Shown here: positions 47,229-56,437 of the stretch, one piece after another
Position numbering within the stretch: position 1 is the first letter of the stretch
How the letters are laid out: the number at the start of each line of letters is the position of its first letter
NCBI RefSeq assembly: GCF_003290445.1
Contig: NZ_CP021781.1
Span: forward strand, 930,001-994,000
Source: Francisella adeliensis
GTDB taxonomy: Bacteria; Pseudomonadota; Gammaproteobacteria; Francisellales; Francisellaceae
Reading direction: 5' to 3'
DNA: 64,000 bases
Notes under the pieces: generated by a model
Databases searched by the model: none
The model's input: the letters and a program-made list of their open reading frames with translations, nothing else
What the model was told of the DNA's origin: nothing
Made by a program: the position numbers and the translations under genes

Positions 47229-47954
47229 GTGACTGATAATGAATATTTAGAAAAAATTATAAGAACCTATCAAGAGTTGGATCAACTAGTTCCAACTAGA
47301 CCTCTTGCAATTTACAATTTAGATCAGAAAATAATCTTTAGTAGCATGTCTTATAAAACAGCTCGTGGAGGCTGTGCAATAGAGGGTAGCCATGGGTTAC
47401 CAGATGATTCTGGCAAATATACACAACAACAGTCTAGAAACGAAGAAAAGATAGTTTTATCTAAACGCAAAGTTATTCAGTCTATAAACTTCAACTTTTA
47501 TGATGGTAAAGTACAGCCATATACAACCACAAAATCTCCATTAATAAACAAAAATACTGATAATGTAGTGGGGATACATGTTGTTCTTCAAAAAATTATG
47601 TATACCAACATCAAGTTTAGCTTATTAAAAGCTCTAGAGATATACGATTTACCACTCAAAGATTATGATTTATCTAAATATAAATTGACTAAACGAGAGC
47701 GCCAAGTTGTTTTTCTTTTTCTTAATGGATTAACTAGTCAGGAAATAGCCAGTGTATTATCTAAGGCTGATGGGAAAGAGCTATCAAAAAGTGCAATTGA
47801 TGCGGTATTTTCTAATCAGTTACGTGTCAAATTTGATGTTTATAGTAGAGAATCATTATATCAAGAGTTGATAAGGCTAGGGTTTTATCGCATGATTCCT
47901 AATGACTTAATGGTTAATATTAAACTGCAGATTAGTGATGTGGAAATATATTAA
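47229..47954 (+). CDS. PAS-like/LuxR-type transcriptional regulator
   Basis: This 241-residue protein has an N-terminal PAS-like sensor (about 25-125) and a C-terminal GerE/LuxR helix-turn-helix beginning LTKRERQVVFLFLNGLTSQEIA, ending near residue 220. It starts at GTG, with no ATG option nearby. It lies just after copy 1 of the DUF445 tail and divides module A from the chromosome. It may regulate the neighbouring MFS, TauD-like and guanine deaminase genes. The ligand is unknown. Confidence 0.8.
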   Translation: MTDNEYLEKIIRTYQELDQLVPTRPLAIYNLDQKIIFSSMSYKTARGGCAIEGSHGLPDDSGKYTQQQSRNEEKIVLSKRKVIQSINFNFYDGKVQPYTTTKSPLINKNTDNVVGIHVVLQKIMYTNIKFSLLKALEIYDLPLKDYDLSKYKLTKRERQVVFLFLNGLTSQEIASVLSKADGKELSKSAIDAVFSNQLRVKFDVYSRESLYQELIRLGFYRMIPNDLMVNIKLQISDVEIY

Positions 47955-47991
47955 TCATGTCAACTTACATATTAGGCATATTTATATTTTA

Positions 47992-49280
47992 TTAGTTAGT
48001 AATTTTTTTAGTAAAAAATAGGCTACTAATAAAGCTAAAGCCAAGGATTACTACTAAAAGTAATAATCCAATATTGTAGTGATGCCAAGCATGCTGAACT
48101 ACTGGTTGATCTAGCAAGTTATGCGATGTAATAACAGTATTACGAGGTAGTTTAAAGCTTGTGGTTCCTATTATCATTCCAATTATCGGTTGTAGTATTA
48201 TTCCAGCGAATAAGTACGACACAGTTAAAACCATAGAGTTTGCTAAAGATCTTAAATGAGGTTTTTTAAATTCAACTTGGATTTCCTGGAATGCTAGCAT
48301 TCCACCACCACAACCGATGCCAAATAAGATTTGACAAGTAAGATCTATTTGATAAGAATAGTTAGCAGGATAGCGTACATATAAAGTCACAATCATTACT
48401 AGTAATACCAGTAAACCAAACCAAAAAGCTATCAAACGATTACGCTGAAATTTAGCTGATAAAGTACCTGCTATAATGATAAAGTACCTGCTATAATACT
48501 TCCCAAAGCGACACCTAAAGGAATAGTCCCATTTAAAATAACTGCTTTTGTAGGAGACATATGAAATACCACCTCACGATATTTAACATTGAATAAGTCA
48601 ACGTAAGTCAGTATTACCGAAAATATTCCACCAAAATATACGGTAGCTGCTAAAAATCTACTATTAGTTGTAATTTTTGTAACATTTTGAATAAATGATT
48701 CTTGCTCATGATTATTTACTATTTTAGCTTTACCCGGTAAAAATATAAAAACAAATAATGATGTCACAAGTAATAAAGCTCCGATTAAATTATATGTACT
48801 TTGGTAAGAGTATTTATTAATTAAACTACTACCAAAAATTGCAACTATACCAGCGGCAATATTACTAATGCTTTGGCTAAGTGAAGCAAACAATGCAAAT
48901 TGTGTTTTAAATTCTTGTTCGACAATATATAAAACTCCAACAAATGTACAACCAAGCCCAAGGCCAATAATTATCCGAGCAATTATTAATAAACTGAACA
49001 CATGCGTATTTGCAAATAAAAACACACCGAATGATGCTAAAATGGCTGAGAAACCTATTAATACTTTTGTTGATACTCTATTAATTAAGTATCCTGAGTA
49101 TAGTTGCGATATGGCAAAAACTACAAAAAATATTCCTGATAGAATGGATAATTGAGTAGTACTTATATCATTAGCAAGTTGAACTGGTAATGCATATGCG
49201 CCGAAAAAAACTGAGCACAATATACTTATCGTAAATAAAAGTTCAGCCGAGCCCCAACGTAAATAGCTTAATAATTTCAT
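47992..49280 (-). pseudogene. MFS transporter broken by a 20-bp tandem duplication
   Basis: Two frames encode the N-terminal 269 residues (48471-49280; 7-8 helices) and the C-terminal 147 residues (47992-48435; 4 helices) of one 12-helix major facilitator. They resemble the Fpt/Pht-type MFS proteins of Francisella and Legionella. The junction carries a 20-base tandem duplication at 48457-48496. Removing one unit restores a continuous frame through IIAGTLSAKFQRNRLIAFW. The gene lies 37 bases downstream of the TauD-like gene, which probably transcribes it. Confidence 0.85.
48457..48496 (+). repeat. 20-bp tandem duplication in the MFS gene
   Basis: Unit TGATAAAGTACCTGCTATAA occurs at 48457-48476 and again at 48477-48496, identical. 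Twenty is not a multiple of three, so it shifts the MFS reading frame and brings in a TAG. Confidence 0.95.
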
Positions 49281-49317
49281 ATTTTCACCTTTTTTTTAAA
49301 ATTTTACAAAAAAATAT

Positions 49318-50148
49318 TTATTGAAACATTAATGCTTGAGTTCTATATAATAGACGGGGATCATTACCATAGCCGCCCATTGAACGATGATAGACTAAAG
49401 TATTATCCCAAATAAGTGTATCACCTGGTTCCCATTGATGGATATATCTATAACATTCTTGGTTGAATCTTTCCATTAGATACTCGCGAATTTCATTCCA
49501 AAGCAACTGAGGTATCCCATCTATTTTAATGATACTTATACTCCCTAAGTAAAGACTAGGCTCATTAGTAACTGGATGAATTTGTATACAATCATGTAAA
49601 ACTTCTTTGAATTTGCGAGCTGCCTCTTTGTCAAAATCAGGTACTTTTTCTGCAACCATTAAGGATTGATGGTTTTTAAAAAATTCCAATAGCCATTCTG
49701 GCATGTCATCTAATATTCTTTGTGCATCTAAGAACCCTGTTTGACCTCCCTTTTTAGGAACTATATGCGCATGCAGCATATTCCAAATATAAATTTCTTT
49801 ACCTGGTCTGAAGTCACCATCTTGGTGCCAATGTTCTGCAGCATCGTGACCTTCAATTAGTGTACCATCTTTACGTATGTTAGAGACTCTTACAACAGTT
49901 TCTAAACCTGTGACCTGATTATCAAATGCCAAACCTGCTGGTAGCTTAATAATATTACCTAATTTCTTTGTTATAGTATCAAGTTCTTCTGGTTGTAGTA
50001 GCTTTTGACTCTTGATACTAATGAGTCCATGCTTTGATACTGCTTTTTGAACTTTTGTTAGATCGTGCTGATCTAAGTTCTTTAAATCTATATCAGTAAT
50101 TACGTAGCCCATTGTTGATTTTGTAATATTACTATCTAAATTTTTCAT
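49318..50148 (-). CDS. TauD/TfdA-family Fe(II)/2-oxoglutarate dioxygenase
   Basis: This is a 276-residue cupin-fold dioxygenase. The facial triad is HWHQDGDF (H108, D110) and H254 in VYHRSMGG, with R265 positioned to bind 2-oxoglutarate. Length and motif order match TauD-family hydroxylases. It has a strong AGAGGA ribosome site. Upstream is a promoter/operator block nearly identical to that of the guanine deaminase gene at 50667, and downstream is the broken MFS gene. Substrate is unknown. Xanthine is a context-based guess, taurine or another small acid an alternative. Confidence 0.85.
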   Translation of the reverse strand: MKNLDSNITKSTMGYVITDIDLKNLDQHDLTKVQKAVSKHGLISIKSQKLLQPEELDTITKKLGNIIKLPAGLAFDNQVTGLETVVRVSNIRKDGTLIEGHDAAEHWHQDGDFRPGKEIYIWNMLHAHIVPKKGGQTGFLDAQRILDDMPEWLLEFFKNHQSLMVAEKVPDFDKEAARKFKEVLHDCIQIHPVTNEPSLYLGSISIIKIDGIPQLLWNEIREYLMERFNQECYRYIHQWEPGDTLIWDNTLVYHRSMGGYGNDPRLLYRTQALMFQ

Positions 50149-50197
50149 ATTTCAATCCTCTTTTATTTTCTTTTTTAAGGTGGTTTAACTTACAAGT

Positions 50198-50247
50198 ACT
50201 ATTTTATGAAGATAACTAATATCTCACAACTGTGTTTTTACACAGGT
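50198..50247 (-). promoter_or_regulatory. Promoter and palindromic operator of the dioxygenase gene
   Basis: On the minus strand there is a -35 TTGTGA (50224-50229), a 17-base spacer and a -10 TAAAAT (50201-50206). Directly upstream of the -35 is a perfect palindrome CTGTGT-TTTT-ACACAG (50230-50245). The 50-base block recurs at 52017-52066. The position next to the -35 suits an activator or repressor. Confidence 0.75.
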
Positions 50248-50643
50248 TATAAGAGATATCGTTAACCAATAAAACCTTTATTGACATCAATCATATAAAT
50301 CATCTTCTAATTAAAATTGTAAAAGCTTGAGAAGTATAAAATACTTTTGTTTTGAGAAGATTCATCTAGTTAAATATAGGCTCTGAAGTTAAGTAATTAC
50401 ATTAGATATAAATTAATTTCTATGCTTGGATGTAAGTATTCAAAATATTAGTTTTAAAACTAATAAATATGAAATGCATATTTTAGAAAACCGAGTGAGA
50501 TTTATTTTTTTAAAAGAAATATCCAAGATATAATTCCTACTAAAGATTTATTAAATAGAGAAATTAATTCTAAGAGGTAGTGAGTAAAGCATATTTCTAT
50601 GAGCGGGCGCCAAACTTATATATTAAAGGTGATTTTATTAATT
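50248..50643. other. 396-base gap with no recognisable gene
   Basis: No convincing gene is seen. There is a perfect 18-base palindrome ATTAGTTTTAAAACTAAT at 50447-50464. Short frames around 50467-50580 read as mixed-frame coding-like peptide (for example KYEMHILENRVRF, then in another frame RNIQDIIPTKDLLNREI), which may be a decayed gene. Neither is strong evidence. Confidence 0.4.
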
Positions 50644-50645
50644 AA

Positions 50646-50668
50646 AAGGTGTATAAAGTAGGCACCTT
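50646..50668 (-). terminator. Weak hairpin at the end of the guanine deaminase gene
   Basis: On the minus strand, AAGGTG and CACCTT form a 6-base stem with an 11-base loop overlapping the stop codon, followed by TTAATTAATAAAAT. The T-run is poor. Confidence 0.35.
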
Positions 50669-51986
50669 ACTTCATTTTATTTCCCATTATATATGTATGA
50701 GCTACAGATCTATCATCTCCGATAATCTGAAATGAGAATAATAAATCCTCAATGCATTTACTTTTATCTGATCTGATAGCCAAATCATTTGTACTCTTAG
50801 AGTTTAATACAATAAAGTCCGCTTCTTTGCCTTTCTCAAAACTACCTACAAACTTATCAATTGACATTGCTCGTGCAGCACCTAGTGTTGCTAGATAGTA
50901 GTTCTCTAATGGATCCAGAGATTCTATTACGCTAGGATCATTTACGAAAGCTTTTCTTAACTGAGTTGCCTTATATGCTTCTCCCATCGTTTTTAACATT
51001 GATAATGATGTACCTGCTGCATAATCTGTACCCAATCCTACTGTAGCACTATATTTATTAGCTTTTTGTAGGTTAAATAACCCACTTCCTAAAAAAAAGT
51101 TTGATGTTGGTAAAAATGCACATGATGATTTTCGTTCAGTAATTAACTGTATCTCTTCATCACTAAGCCAGATACAGTGACCCATTATTGTTTTTTCTCT
51201 CATAAGCCCATAGTGATCATAAACCTCTGTATAACTATTTAATCCAGAAAATAGTTTTTCCACCATTGCACCAGATTCTTTATTTTCAGCTAAATGTACT
51301 TGTATATGCAAATCAGGATAATCATTAATTAATACTTGAGTTGCTTCCATCTCTGCAGGACTTAATAAATAAGCTGATCTTGGTGTAACTGCATAATTAA
51401 GTCGCCCTCTATTATTCCATTTGTCGATTAGGCTTTTATTAAAATCATACACTTCATGAGGTGGAAGACACGCATATTCAGGTGTGTTAACATCCATATA
51501 AGCACATCCAGCTATAATACGCATATTTCTTGAAAGAGCTGCCTCAAAAATAGCATCTGCTGAATTAGGTGAAATAGTTGCATATACCGCAGCACTTGTT
51601 GTACCGTGTTTGATTAGCTCATCTAAATATAAATTAGCTATCTTATCCGCATACTTACGATCTTCTAACTTCCTTTCGGTAGGAATAGTATACTTATTTA
51701 ACCACTGAACTAATTGTTCGCCATAAGAGCCAACCATTTCCATCTGTGGGTAGTGTACATGACAATCTAATAATCCTGGAGTGATTAAATACCCACTATA
51801 ATCTACAATTTTAGCATTAGGATATTGAATACTTAATTTTGAAAAATCTCCAACATTCTCTATTTTACCACCCTGAACATACAATATTCCATTTGGAAAA
51901 TATTTGAATGAGTCAGATTTAAATCTTGGGTTATCCGTAAAATAAAATATTGCTGCTTTGTATCCTATGATTTTATTATTTTTCAT
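50667..51986 (-). CDS. guaD: Guanine deaminase
   Basis: This 439-residue amidohydrolase deaminates guanine to xanthine. The motif LLDCHVHYPQMEMVGSYGEQ carries metal ligands H76 and H78 and is characteristic of guanine deaminase. QVHLAENKES, GHCIWLSDEE and GLGTDYAAGTSLSML follow. An AGGAAGAATT ribosome site precedes the ATG. It has its own copy of the promoter/operator block used by the dioxygenase gene. No xanthine dehydrogenase is nearby. The final product route is inferred. Confidence 0.92.
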   Translation of the reverse strand: MKNNKIIGYKAAIFYFTDNPRFKSDSFKYFPNGILYVQGGKIENVGDFSKLSIQYPNAKIVDYSGYLITPGLLDCHVHYPQMEMVGSYGEQLVQWLNKYTIPTERKLEDRKYADKIANLYLDELIKHGTTSAAVYATISPNSADAIFEAALSRNMRIIAGCAYMDVNTPEYACLPPHEVYDFNKSLIDKWNNRGRLNYAVTPRSAYLLSPAEMEATQVLINDYPDLHIQVHLAENKESGAMVEKLFSGLNSYTEVYDHYGLMREKTIMGHCIWLSDEEIQLITERKSSCAFLPTSNFFLGSGLFNLQKANKYSATVGLGTDYAAGTSLSMLKTMGEAYKATQLRKAFVNDPSVIESLDPLENYYLATLGAARAMSIDKFVGSFEKGKEADFIVLNSKSTNDLAIRSDKSKCIEDLLFSFQIIGDDRSVAHTYIMGNKMK

Positions 51987-52016
51987 AATTCTTCCTAGAA
52001 GGTTTTTAATATAAAC

Positions 52017-52066
52017 ACTATTTTATGAAGATAGTAGATAACCGACAACTGTGTTTTTGCACAGGT
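52017..52066 (-). promoter_or_regulatory. Promoter and operator of guaD
   Basis: On the minus strand there is a -35 TTGTCG (52043-52048), a 17-base spacer and a -10 TAAAAT (52020-52025). Next to the -35 is CTGTGT-TTTT-GCACAG (52049-52064), a palindrome with one mismatched pair. It is nearly identical to the block at 50198-50247. Confidence 0.75.
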
Positions 52067-52078
52067 GGCCGCCACTTC

Positions 52079-52145
52079 TGTTTGGGGTGGGGTGTTTAGA
52101 GGAATTATAGGCTTAGTAGCAAGTTTTATTGTCTAGGTATTTTTT
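52079..52145 (+). repeat. DUF445 3'-tail repeat, copy 2 (remnant)
   Basis: It encodes VWGGVFRGIIGLVASFIV and a stop, but with no upstream gene. It lies 13 bases beyond the guaD promoter block and 18 bases before the end of the aspartokinase gene. It separates module A from module B. Confidence 0.9.
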
Positions 52146-52163
52146 TGAGATTAAAAGGCTAAA

Positions 52164-53474
52164 TTAAAACAGAGTTTTATATATTTTTTCTAAAATATTC
52201 TTATTATTGGTTACAAGGTATAGGCTATTTCCATTAGGAGTGTAGTTTGATAATTTTATATTCGATTGATCAATAATATTAGCAATTTTATTGGGCAACT
52301 TTGGTATTTTATTTAAATTATTACCAATAATAGCTGTTAAAGATAGATTTTTCTCAATACTAATTTCACAGTTATCTAGTAAATAGTTTAAATCATTTAT
52401 TAGTTTTTTTTCTAGATGTTCAATATTTTGATTAATAGTAAAAGAAACTATTGTATCAGTGACATTAACTAAATTTATGTTTATATGATACTTTTCAAAT
52501 ATTGTATAAATATCAGGAGTTTTAGATAAATCTAAATTTTTTATAGTGATTAAAATTTGTTCTTTACGTTCTGTAATAGCTCTTATAATAGATTTTTTTT
52601 CTTTTTTGATATTACTAACCCAAGTTCCGCCTTTTTCAGGATAAAAAGTAGATCCTATAAACACTTCAATGTTTTTGCGTATAGCAGGTTGTAAAGTTGC
52701 AGGGTGTAGGACTTTTGCGCCAAAACTAGAAAGTTCACTTGCTTCAGCAAAATTTAGCTTTTTTATAACTTTTGATGTAGGTATTAATCTTGGATCAGCC
52801 TGATATACTCCAGCAACATCTGTCCAAATATATAAAAGTTTAGAGCCTATAGCTTCTGCTATAAGTGCTGCAGAATAGTCACTACCACCTCGACCAAGGG
52901 TTGTTGTTTCATTACTTTCATTTGAACCAATAAACCCACCTAAGATAATTATTTCATCTGACTCTAAGTAAAGGTCATTTTCTGCAGCTAAACGAATATT
53001 TTCTATTGATGGCTTTGCTTTTGTAAAATCACTATTTGTCTTTATGATTTTTCTAGCATCTACATATCTAGCAGGAATAGCATTTTTTCTTAAAATCTGA
53101 GTAAATAAATAAGCAGATATACGCTCACCAAAGGAGAGTATTTGATCTTTTATTTTTACTGAGGGGTTTATGTAAGTATTCTGACATATTAATTCTAATT
53201 CTTTGATGCTAGTTTTAAAATAAATAAAAGCTTCTTGATCAATATATTGAGCTATGGGACTAATAATCTCATGAATTTTTGCAATTATAGTTTCATAGTT
53301 TTTAAGGTTGCTAGTTGTAAGATCTTCTAATAAGTTTGTTACACCTGACTGAGCACTAACTACAACTATTTTTATATCAGAATGAGTATTAAGTATATGC
53401 ATACATTTATTTATTGCACTTATATTTGCAACACTTGAGCCACCAAACTTTGCGACATTTTTTTGTTTTTTCAT
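52164..53474 (-). CDS. lysC: Aspartate kinase
   Basis: This 436-residue monofunctional aspartokinase phosphorylates aspartate. It shows KFGGSSVANI near the N-terminus, TTLGRGGSDYSAALIAEAIGS, the WTDVAGVYQADPRLIP segment and C-terminal ACT-like domains, divergent at the end. It is transcribed away from the siderophore operon across 96 bases that hold the Fur box. I infer that it supplies aspartate semialdehyde for diaminobutyrate. An alternative is ordinary lysine, threonine and methionine synthesis. Confidence 0.88.
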   Translation of the reverse strand: MKKQKNVAKFGGSSVANISAINKCMHILNTHSDIKIVVVSAQSGVTNLLEDLTTSNLKNYETIIAKIHEIISPIAQYIDQEAFIYFKTSIKELELICQNTYINPSVKIKDQILSFGERISAYLFTQILRKNAIPARYVDARKIIKTNSDFTKAKPSIENIRLAAENDLYLESDEIIILGGFIGSNESNETTTLGRGGSDYSAALIAEAIGSKLLYIWTDVAGVYQADPRLIPTSKVIKKLNFAEASELSSFGAKVLHPATLQPAIRKNIEVFIGSTFYPEKGGTWVSNIKKEKKSIIRAITERKEQILITIKNLDLSKTPDIYTIFEKYHININLVNVTDTIVSFTINQNIEHLEKKLINDLNYLLDNCEISIEKNLSLTAIIGNNLNKIPKLPNKIANIIDQSNIKLSNYTPNGNSLYLVTNNKNILEKIYKTLF

Positions 53475-53509
53475 TTATTTTTTAAATCCGTATTCATGCT
53501 GTTAAAAGG

Positions 53510-53546
53510 TTGACATAGAATATATTATAAATGATAATAATTATCA
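53510..53546 (+). promoter_or_regulatory. Fur box on the -10 of the siderophore promoter
   Basis: TTGACA (53510-53515), a 17-base spacer and GATAAT (53533-53538) form a near-consensus sigma-70 promoter. The perfect 15-base palindrome TGATAATAATTATCA (53532-53546), a classic 7-1-7 Fur box, covers the -10. Iron-bound Fur would block transcription. The divergent aspartokinase start is about 58 bases away and may share control. Confidence 0.88.
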
Positions 53547-53570
53547 ATATTAATTATAGCGGTAAAACAA

Positions 53571-54914
53571 ATGCAATCAAATATAGTGCTTAACTCAGAG
53601 AATATGCTTCATGATCAGACATGTTGGGAGTCTAATGCTAGAAGTTATCCAAGGAAAAATCCTTTAGTTATCAAAACAGCCAAAGATATTTACTTAACAG
53701 ATGTAAATGGTAAAAAATATATAGACTGCTTAGCAGGGGCTGGCAGTATAGCTCTTGGCCATAATAATGATTTAATTATAGATGCTATAAGAGATAGTTT
53801 AGACAAAGGTTCTCCTTTACACACTTTGGATTTACTTACAGAAGAAAAGCATAAATTTATGCAAGATCTACTAGCAACTTTACCTGCTTCATATAAAGAT
53901 AATGCAAAGATCCAATTTTGCGGTCCCAGTGGAGCTGATGCTGTTGAAGCTGCTATCAAGTTATGCAAAACAGCTACAACTAGAGAGACAATATTGGCTT
54001 TTAATGGTGCTTATCATGGCATGACGCAAGGCACCTTAGCTATGATGGGTAATTTAGGTCCAAAACAAGAGATCAATGGGTTATCACCATATATCCATTT
54101 TTTACCTTATCCATATGCATACCGTTGTCCTTTTGGCTTAAAAGGAGAGCAAAGTATAGATGTGAATATTGAGACAATTTCTAGGCTCTTGAAAGATCCT
54201 GAAAGCGGTATAAAAAAACCTGCTGCGATGATTCTTGAGCCTGTACAGGGAGAGGGAGGAGCTATACCTGCACCAGTTAAGTGGTTAAAAGCTATAAGAG
54301 CTCTGACTAAAGAGCTAGATATCCCTTTGATAGTTGATGAAGTTCAGTGTGGTATAGGTAGGACAGGTTATTTATATGCTTTTGAAAAAGCTGGTATTGA
54401 GCCTGATGTAATTGTGTTATCAAAAGCTTTAGGAGGTGGATTACCTATTTCGGTGATTGTCTATAAAAAAGCTTTAGATACGTGGAAGCCAGGGGCTCAC
54501 TCAGGCACATTTAGAGGAAATGTGCTAGCTATGGCTGCTGGAAGTGTCGTACTTGAGAAGGTCAATCAGCCGGAATTTTTAGAAAATGTAAAAGAGGTTG
54601 GTAGTTATTTGCAAACTAAATTGCTTGATTTAAAAAATACATATAAAAGCGTAGGTGATGTGCGGGGCTCGGGTTTGATGATAGGAGTAGAGATAGTCGA
54701 TGCAAGTGTTAGTCCTGACCTTATAGGTAGCTTCCCTACTGATGGTGATAAAGCTTTGAACATAAAGAAAACCTGTTTTAAAAAAGGATTAATCGTTGAG
54801 CTAGGAGGTCGATTTGGAGCTACAATTAGATTTTTGCCTCCTCTTACGATAAAAAAAGAAGAAATAGATGAAGTTGTGAAAATATTTGAACAAGCACTAG
54901 CGGAGAATTTATGA
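53571..54914 (+). CDS. dat: L-2,4-diaminobutyrate:2-oxoglutarate aminotransferase
   Basis: This 447-residue class III PLP aminotransferase makes 2,4-diaminobutyrate from aspartate semialdehyde and glutamate. The PLP lysine is K285 in VLSKALGGGLP. GAYHGMTQGTLAMMG, EPVQGEGG and VDEVQCGIGRTG also match RhbA/Dat. It is the first gene of the siderophore operon, 25 bases after the Fur box. Its TGA overlaps the ATG of the decarboxylase gene. Confidence 0.93.
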   Translation: MQSNIVLNSENMLHDQTCWESNARSYPRKNPLVIKTAKDIYLTDVNGKKYIDCLAGAGSIALGHNNDLIIDAIRDSLDKGSPLHTLDLLTEEKHKFMQDLLATLPASYKDNAKIQFCGPSGADAVEAAIKLCKTATTRETILAFNGAYHGMTQGTLAMMGNLGPKQEINGLSPYIHFLPYPYAYRCPFGLKGEQSIDVNIETISRLLKDPESGIKKPAAMILEPVQGEGGAIPAPVKWLKAIRALTKELDIPLIVDEVQCGIGRTGYLYAFEKAGIEPDVIVLSKALGGGLPISVIVYKKALDTWKPGAHSGTFRGNVLAMAAGSVVLEKVNQPEFLENVKEVGSYLQTKLLDLKNTYKSVGDVRGSGLMIGVEIVDASVSPDLIGSFPTDGDKALNIKKTCFKKGLIVELGGRFGATIRFLPPLTIKKEEIDEVVKIFEQALAENL

Positions 54915-56437
54915 GTCTTAATTTAGATAAATACTTTCTAAATAGTTTAGAAAAAAGTATAGAAACATATACCGTAGATATGCATAAAGCACTAGATAAT
55001 ATCTCTAAGTTTCTTAGCTCAGGTAGGGTATATAGTGGTAAAACAGCAGCTCAATTAAAACAAGAAATTCAGAGTTTTCAAATAGGTGAAGAGCCTGAGA
55101 ATATCGAAACTTTATTAGAAAATCAGTTTAAATCTGTATTAGAAAATTCTCTTAATATTAATTCTCCAAAATCTATGGCACATTTACACTGTCCTGTAAT
55201 GCAGCCATCACTAATAGCTGAGTTGTTTATATCAGTATTAAATCAGTCTATGGATTCTTGGGATCAAAGCCCTATAGCTACTTATATTGAGCAAAGTACG
55301 ACTAATTGGCTCAATTCTCTTATATATAAAAGTGAAGATATTGCTGATGGAGTCTTTACTAGTGGTGGCACACAATCAAATTTGATGGGGCTTCTTCTGG
55401 CAAGAGATAACTACTGTAACCATCAGCTTAATCATAATGTATCAAAGTCAGGGCTGCCTAAAGAAGCAAGTAAGTTTAGAGTATTATGTACAAAGAAAAC
55501 GCATTTTTCAGTACATAAATCATTATCTCTTTTAGGGCTTGGTATGAACTGTATAGAAATTGTAAATACTAATGATAATTTACAACTAGATACAGATGAT
55601 CTTTTAAGTAGGATACAAAACCTTATAGATAATAATCTAATTCCATTATGCGTTGTAACAACTGTTGGTGATACCGATTTTGGGTGTATTGATAATATAG
55701 CTCAAATAGCAAAAATTGCTCAAGCACATGATATATGGCTGCATGTGGATGCTGCAGTTGGAGGTGCTTTACTACTTTCAAATAACCATAAGCAACGTTT
55801 AAAAGGTATAGAATTTGCTGATTCTGTGGCTATAGATTTCCATAAACTTTTTTTTCAGCCGATTAGTTGTGGAGCTTTTCTTTGTAAAGATAAGTCATTA
55901 TTTAGCCTTATTAATTATCATGCTGATTATCTTAATCCGGATCAAGATGGTTTTGATGCTTTAAATCTAGTTGATAAATCAATACAAACTACTAGGCGCT
56001 TTGATGCTTTAAAACTTTGTATGGCTCTAAAATGTTGTGGTACTAAAAACTTTGCTGAATGGATTGACCATATACTTGAGATAACCACAGAAACAATTAA
56101 GTTGATTGGCTCAGATAAATGTCTAGAATTAGCATTTCAAGAAAATCAACATCTTAATAATAGTCTCAATACTACTGTTTTTAGGTTTAACAATGGAAAT
56201 ACTTCTAGAGAAACTCTAAATATTATTAATAGCAAAATTCATAAATCTGTGTTTTTAAGTGGAGAATTTGCTATAGCTCAGACAAAGGTCAATAAAGAAA
56301 CATTTTTAAAGATAACCTTTGTTAATCCTAGTATTACTTTAGATCTTGTTTCTGACTGTCTAGACAAAATAAAAGAACTAGGTCAATCTATTAAAAACCA
56401 GATCGAGGAGGGATGTAATGATTCAACATGCTTATGA
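54911..56437 (+). CDS. ddc: L-2,4-diaminobutyrate decarboxylase
   Basis: This 508-residue group II PLP decarboxylase makes 1,3-diaminopropane. HVDAAVGGALLL (starting at 278) and FHKLFFQPISCG, with the PLP lysine K312, match RhbB/Ddc. VFTSGGTQSNLMGLLLARD is also typical. It overlaps dat by 4 bases and the next gene by 20 bases. With dat it provides the diamine backbone of the siderophore. Confidence 0.93.
   Translation: MSLNLDKYFLNSLEKSIETYTVDMHKALDNISKFLSSGRVYSGKTAAQLKQEIQSFQIGEEPENIETLLENQFKSVLENSLNINSPKSMAHLHCPVMQPSLIAELFISVLNQSMDSWDQSPIATYIEQSTTNWLNSLIYKSEDIADGVFTSGGTQSNLMGLLLARDNYCNHQLNHNVSKSGLPKEASKFRVLCTKKTHFSVHKSLSLLGLGMNCIEIVNTNDNLQLDTDDLLSRIQNLIDNNLIPLCVVTTVGDTDFGCIDNIAQIAKIAQAHDIWLHVDAAVGGALLLSNNHKQRLKGIEFADSVAIDFHKLFFQPISCGAFLCKDKSLFSLINYHADYLNPDQDGFDALNLVDKSIQTTRRFDALKLCMALKCCGTKNFAEWIDHILEITTETIKLIGSDKCLELAFQENQHLNNSLNTTVFRFNNGNTSRETLNIINSKIHKSVFLSGEFAIAQTKVNKETFLKITFVNPSITLDLVSDCLDKIKELGQSIKNQIEEGCNDSTCL

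Noticed and set aside
53475-53570. Lysine riboswitch upstream of the aspartokinase gene
   Set aside because: Only 96 bases are available between the starts and they hold the Fur box and promoter; no room for the aptamer and no matching conserved core.
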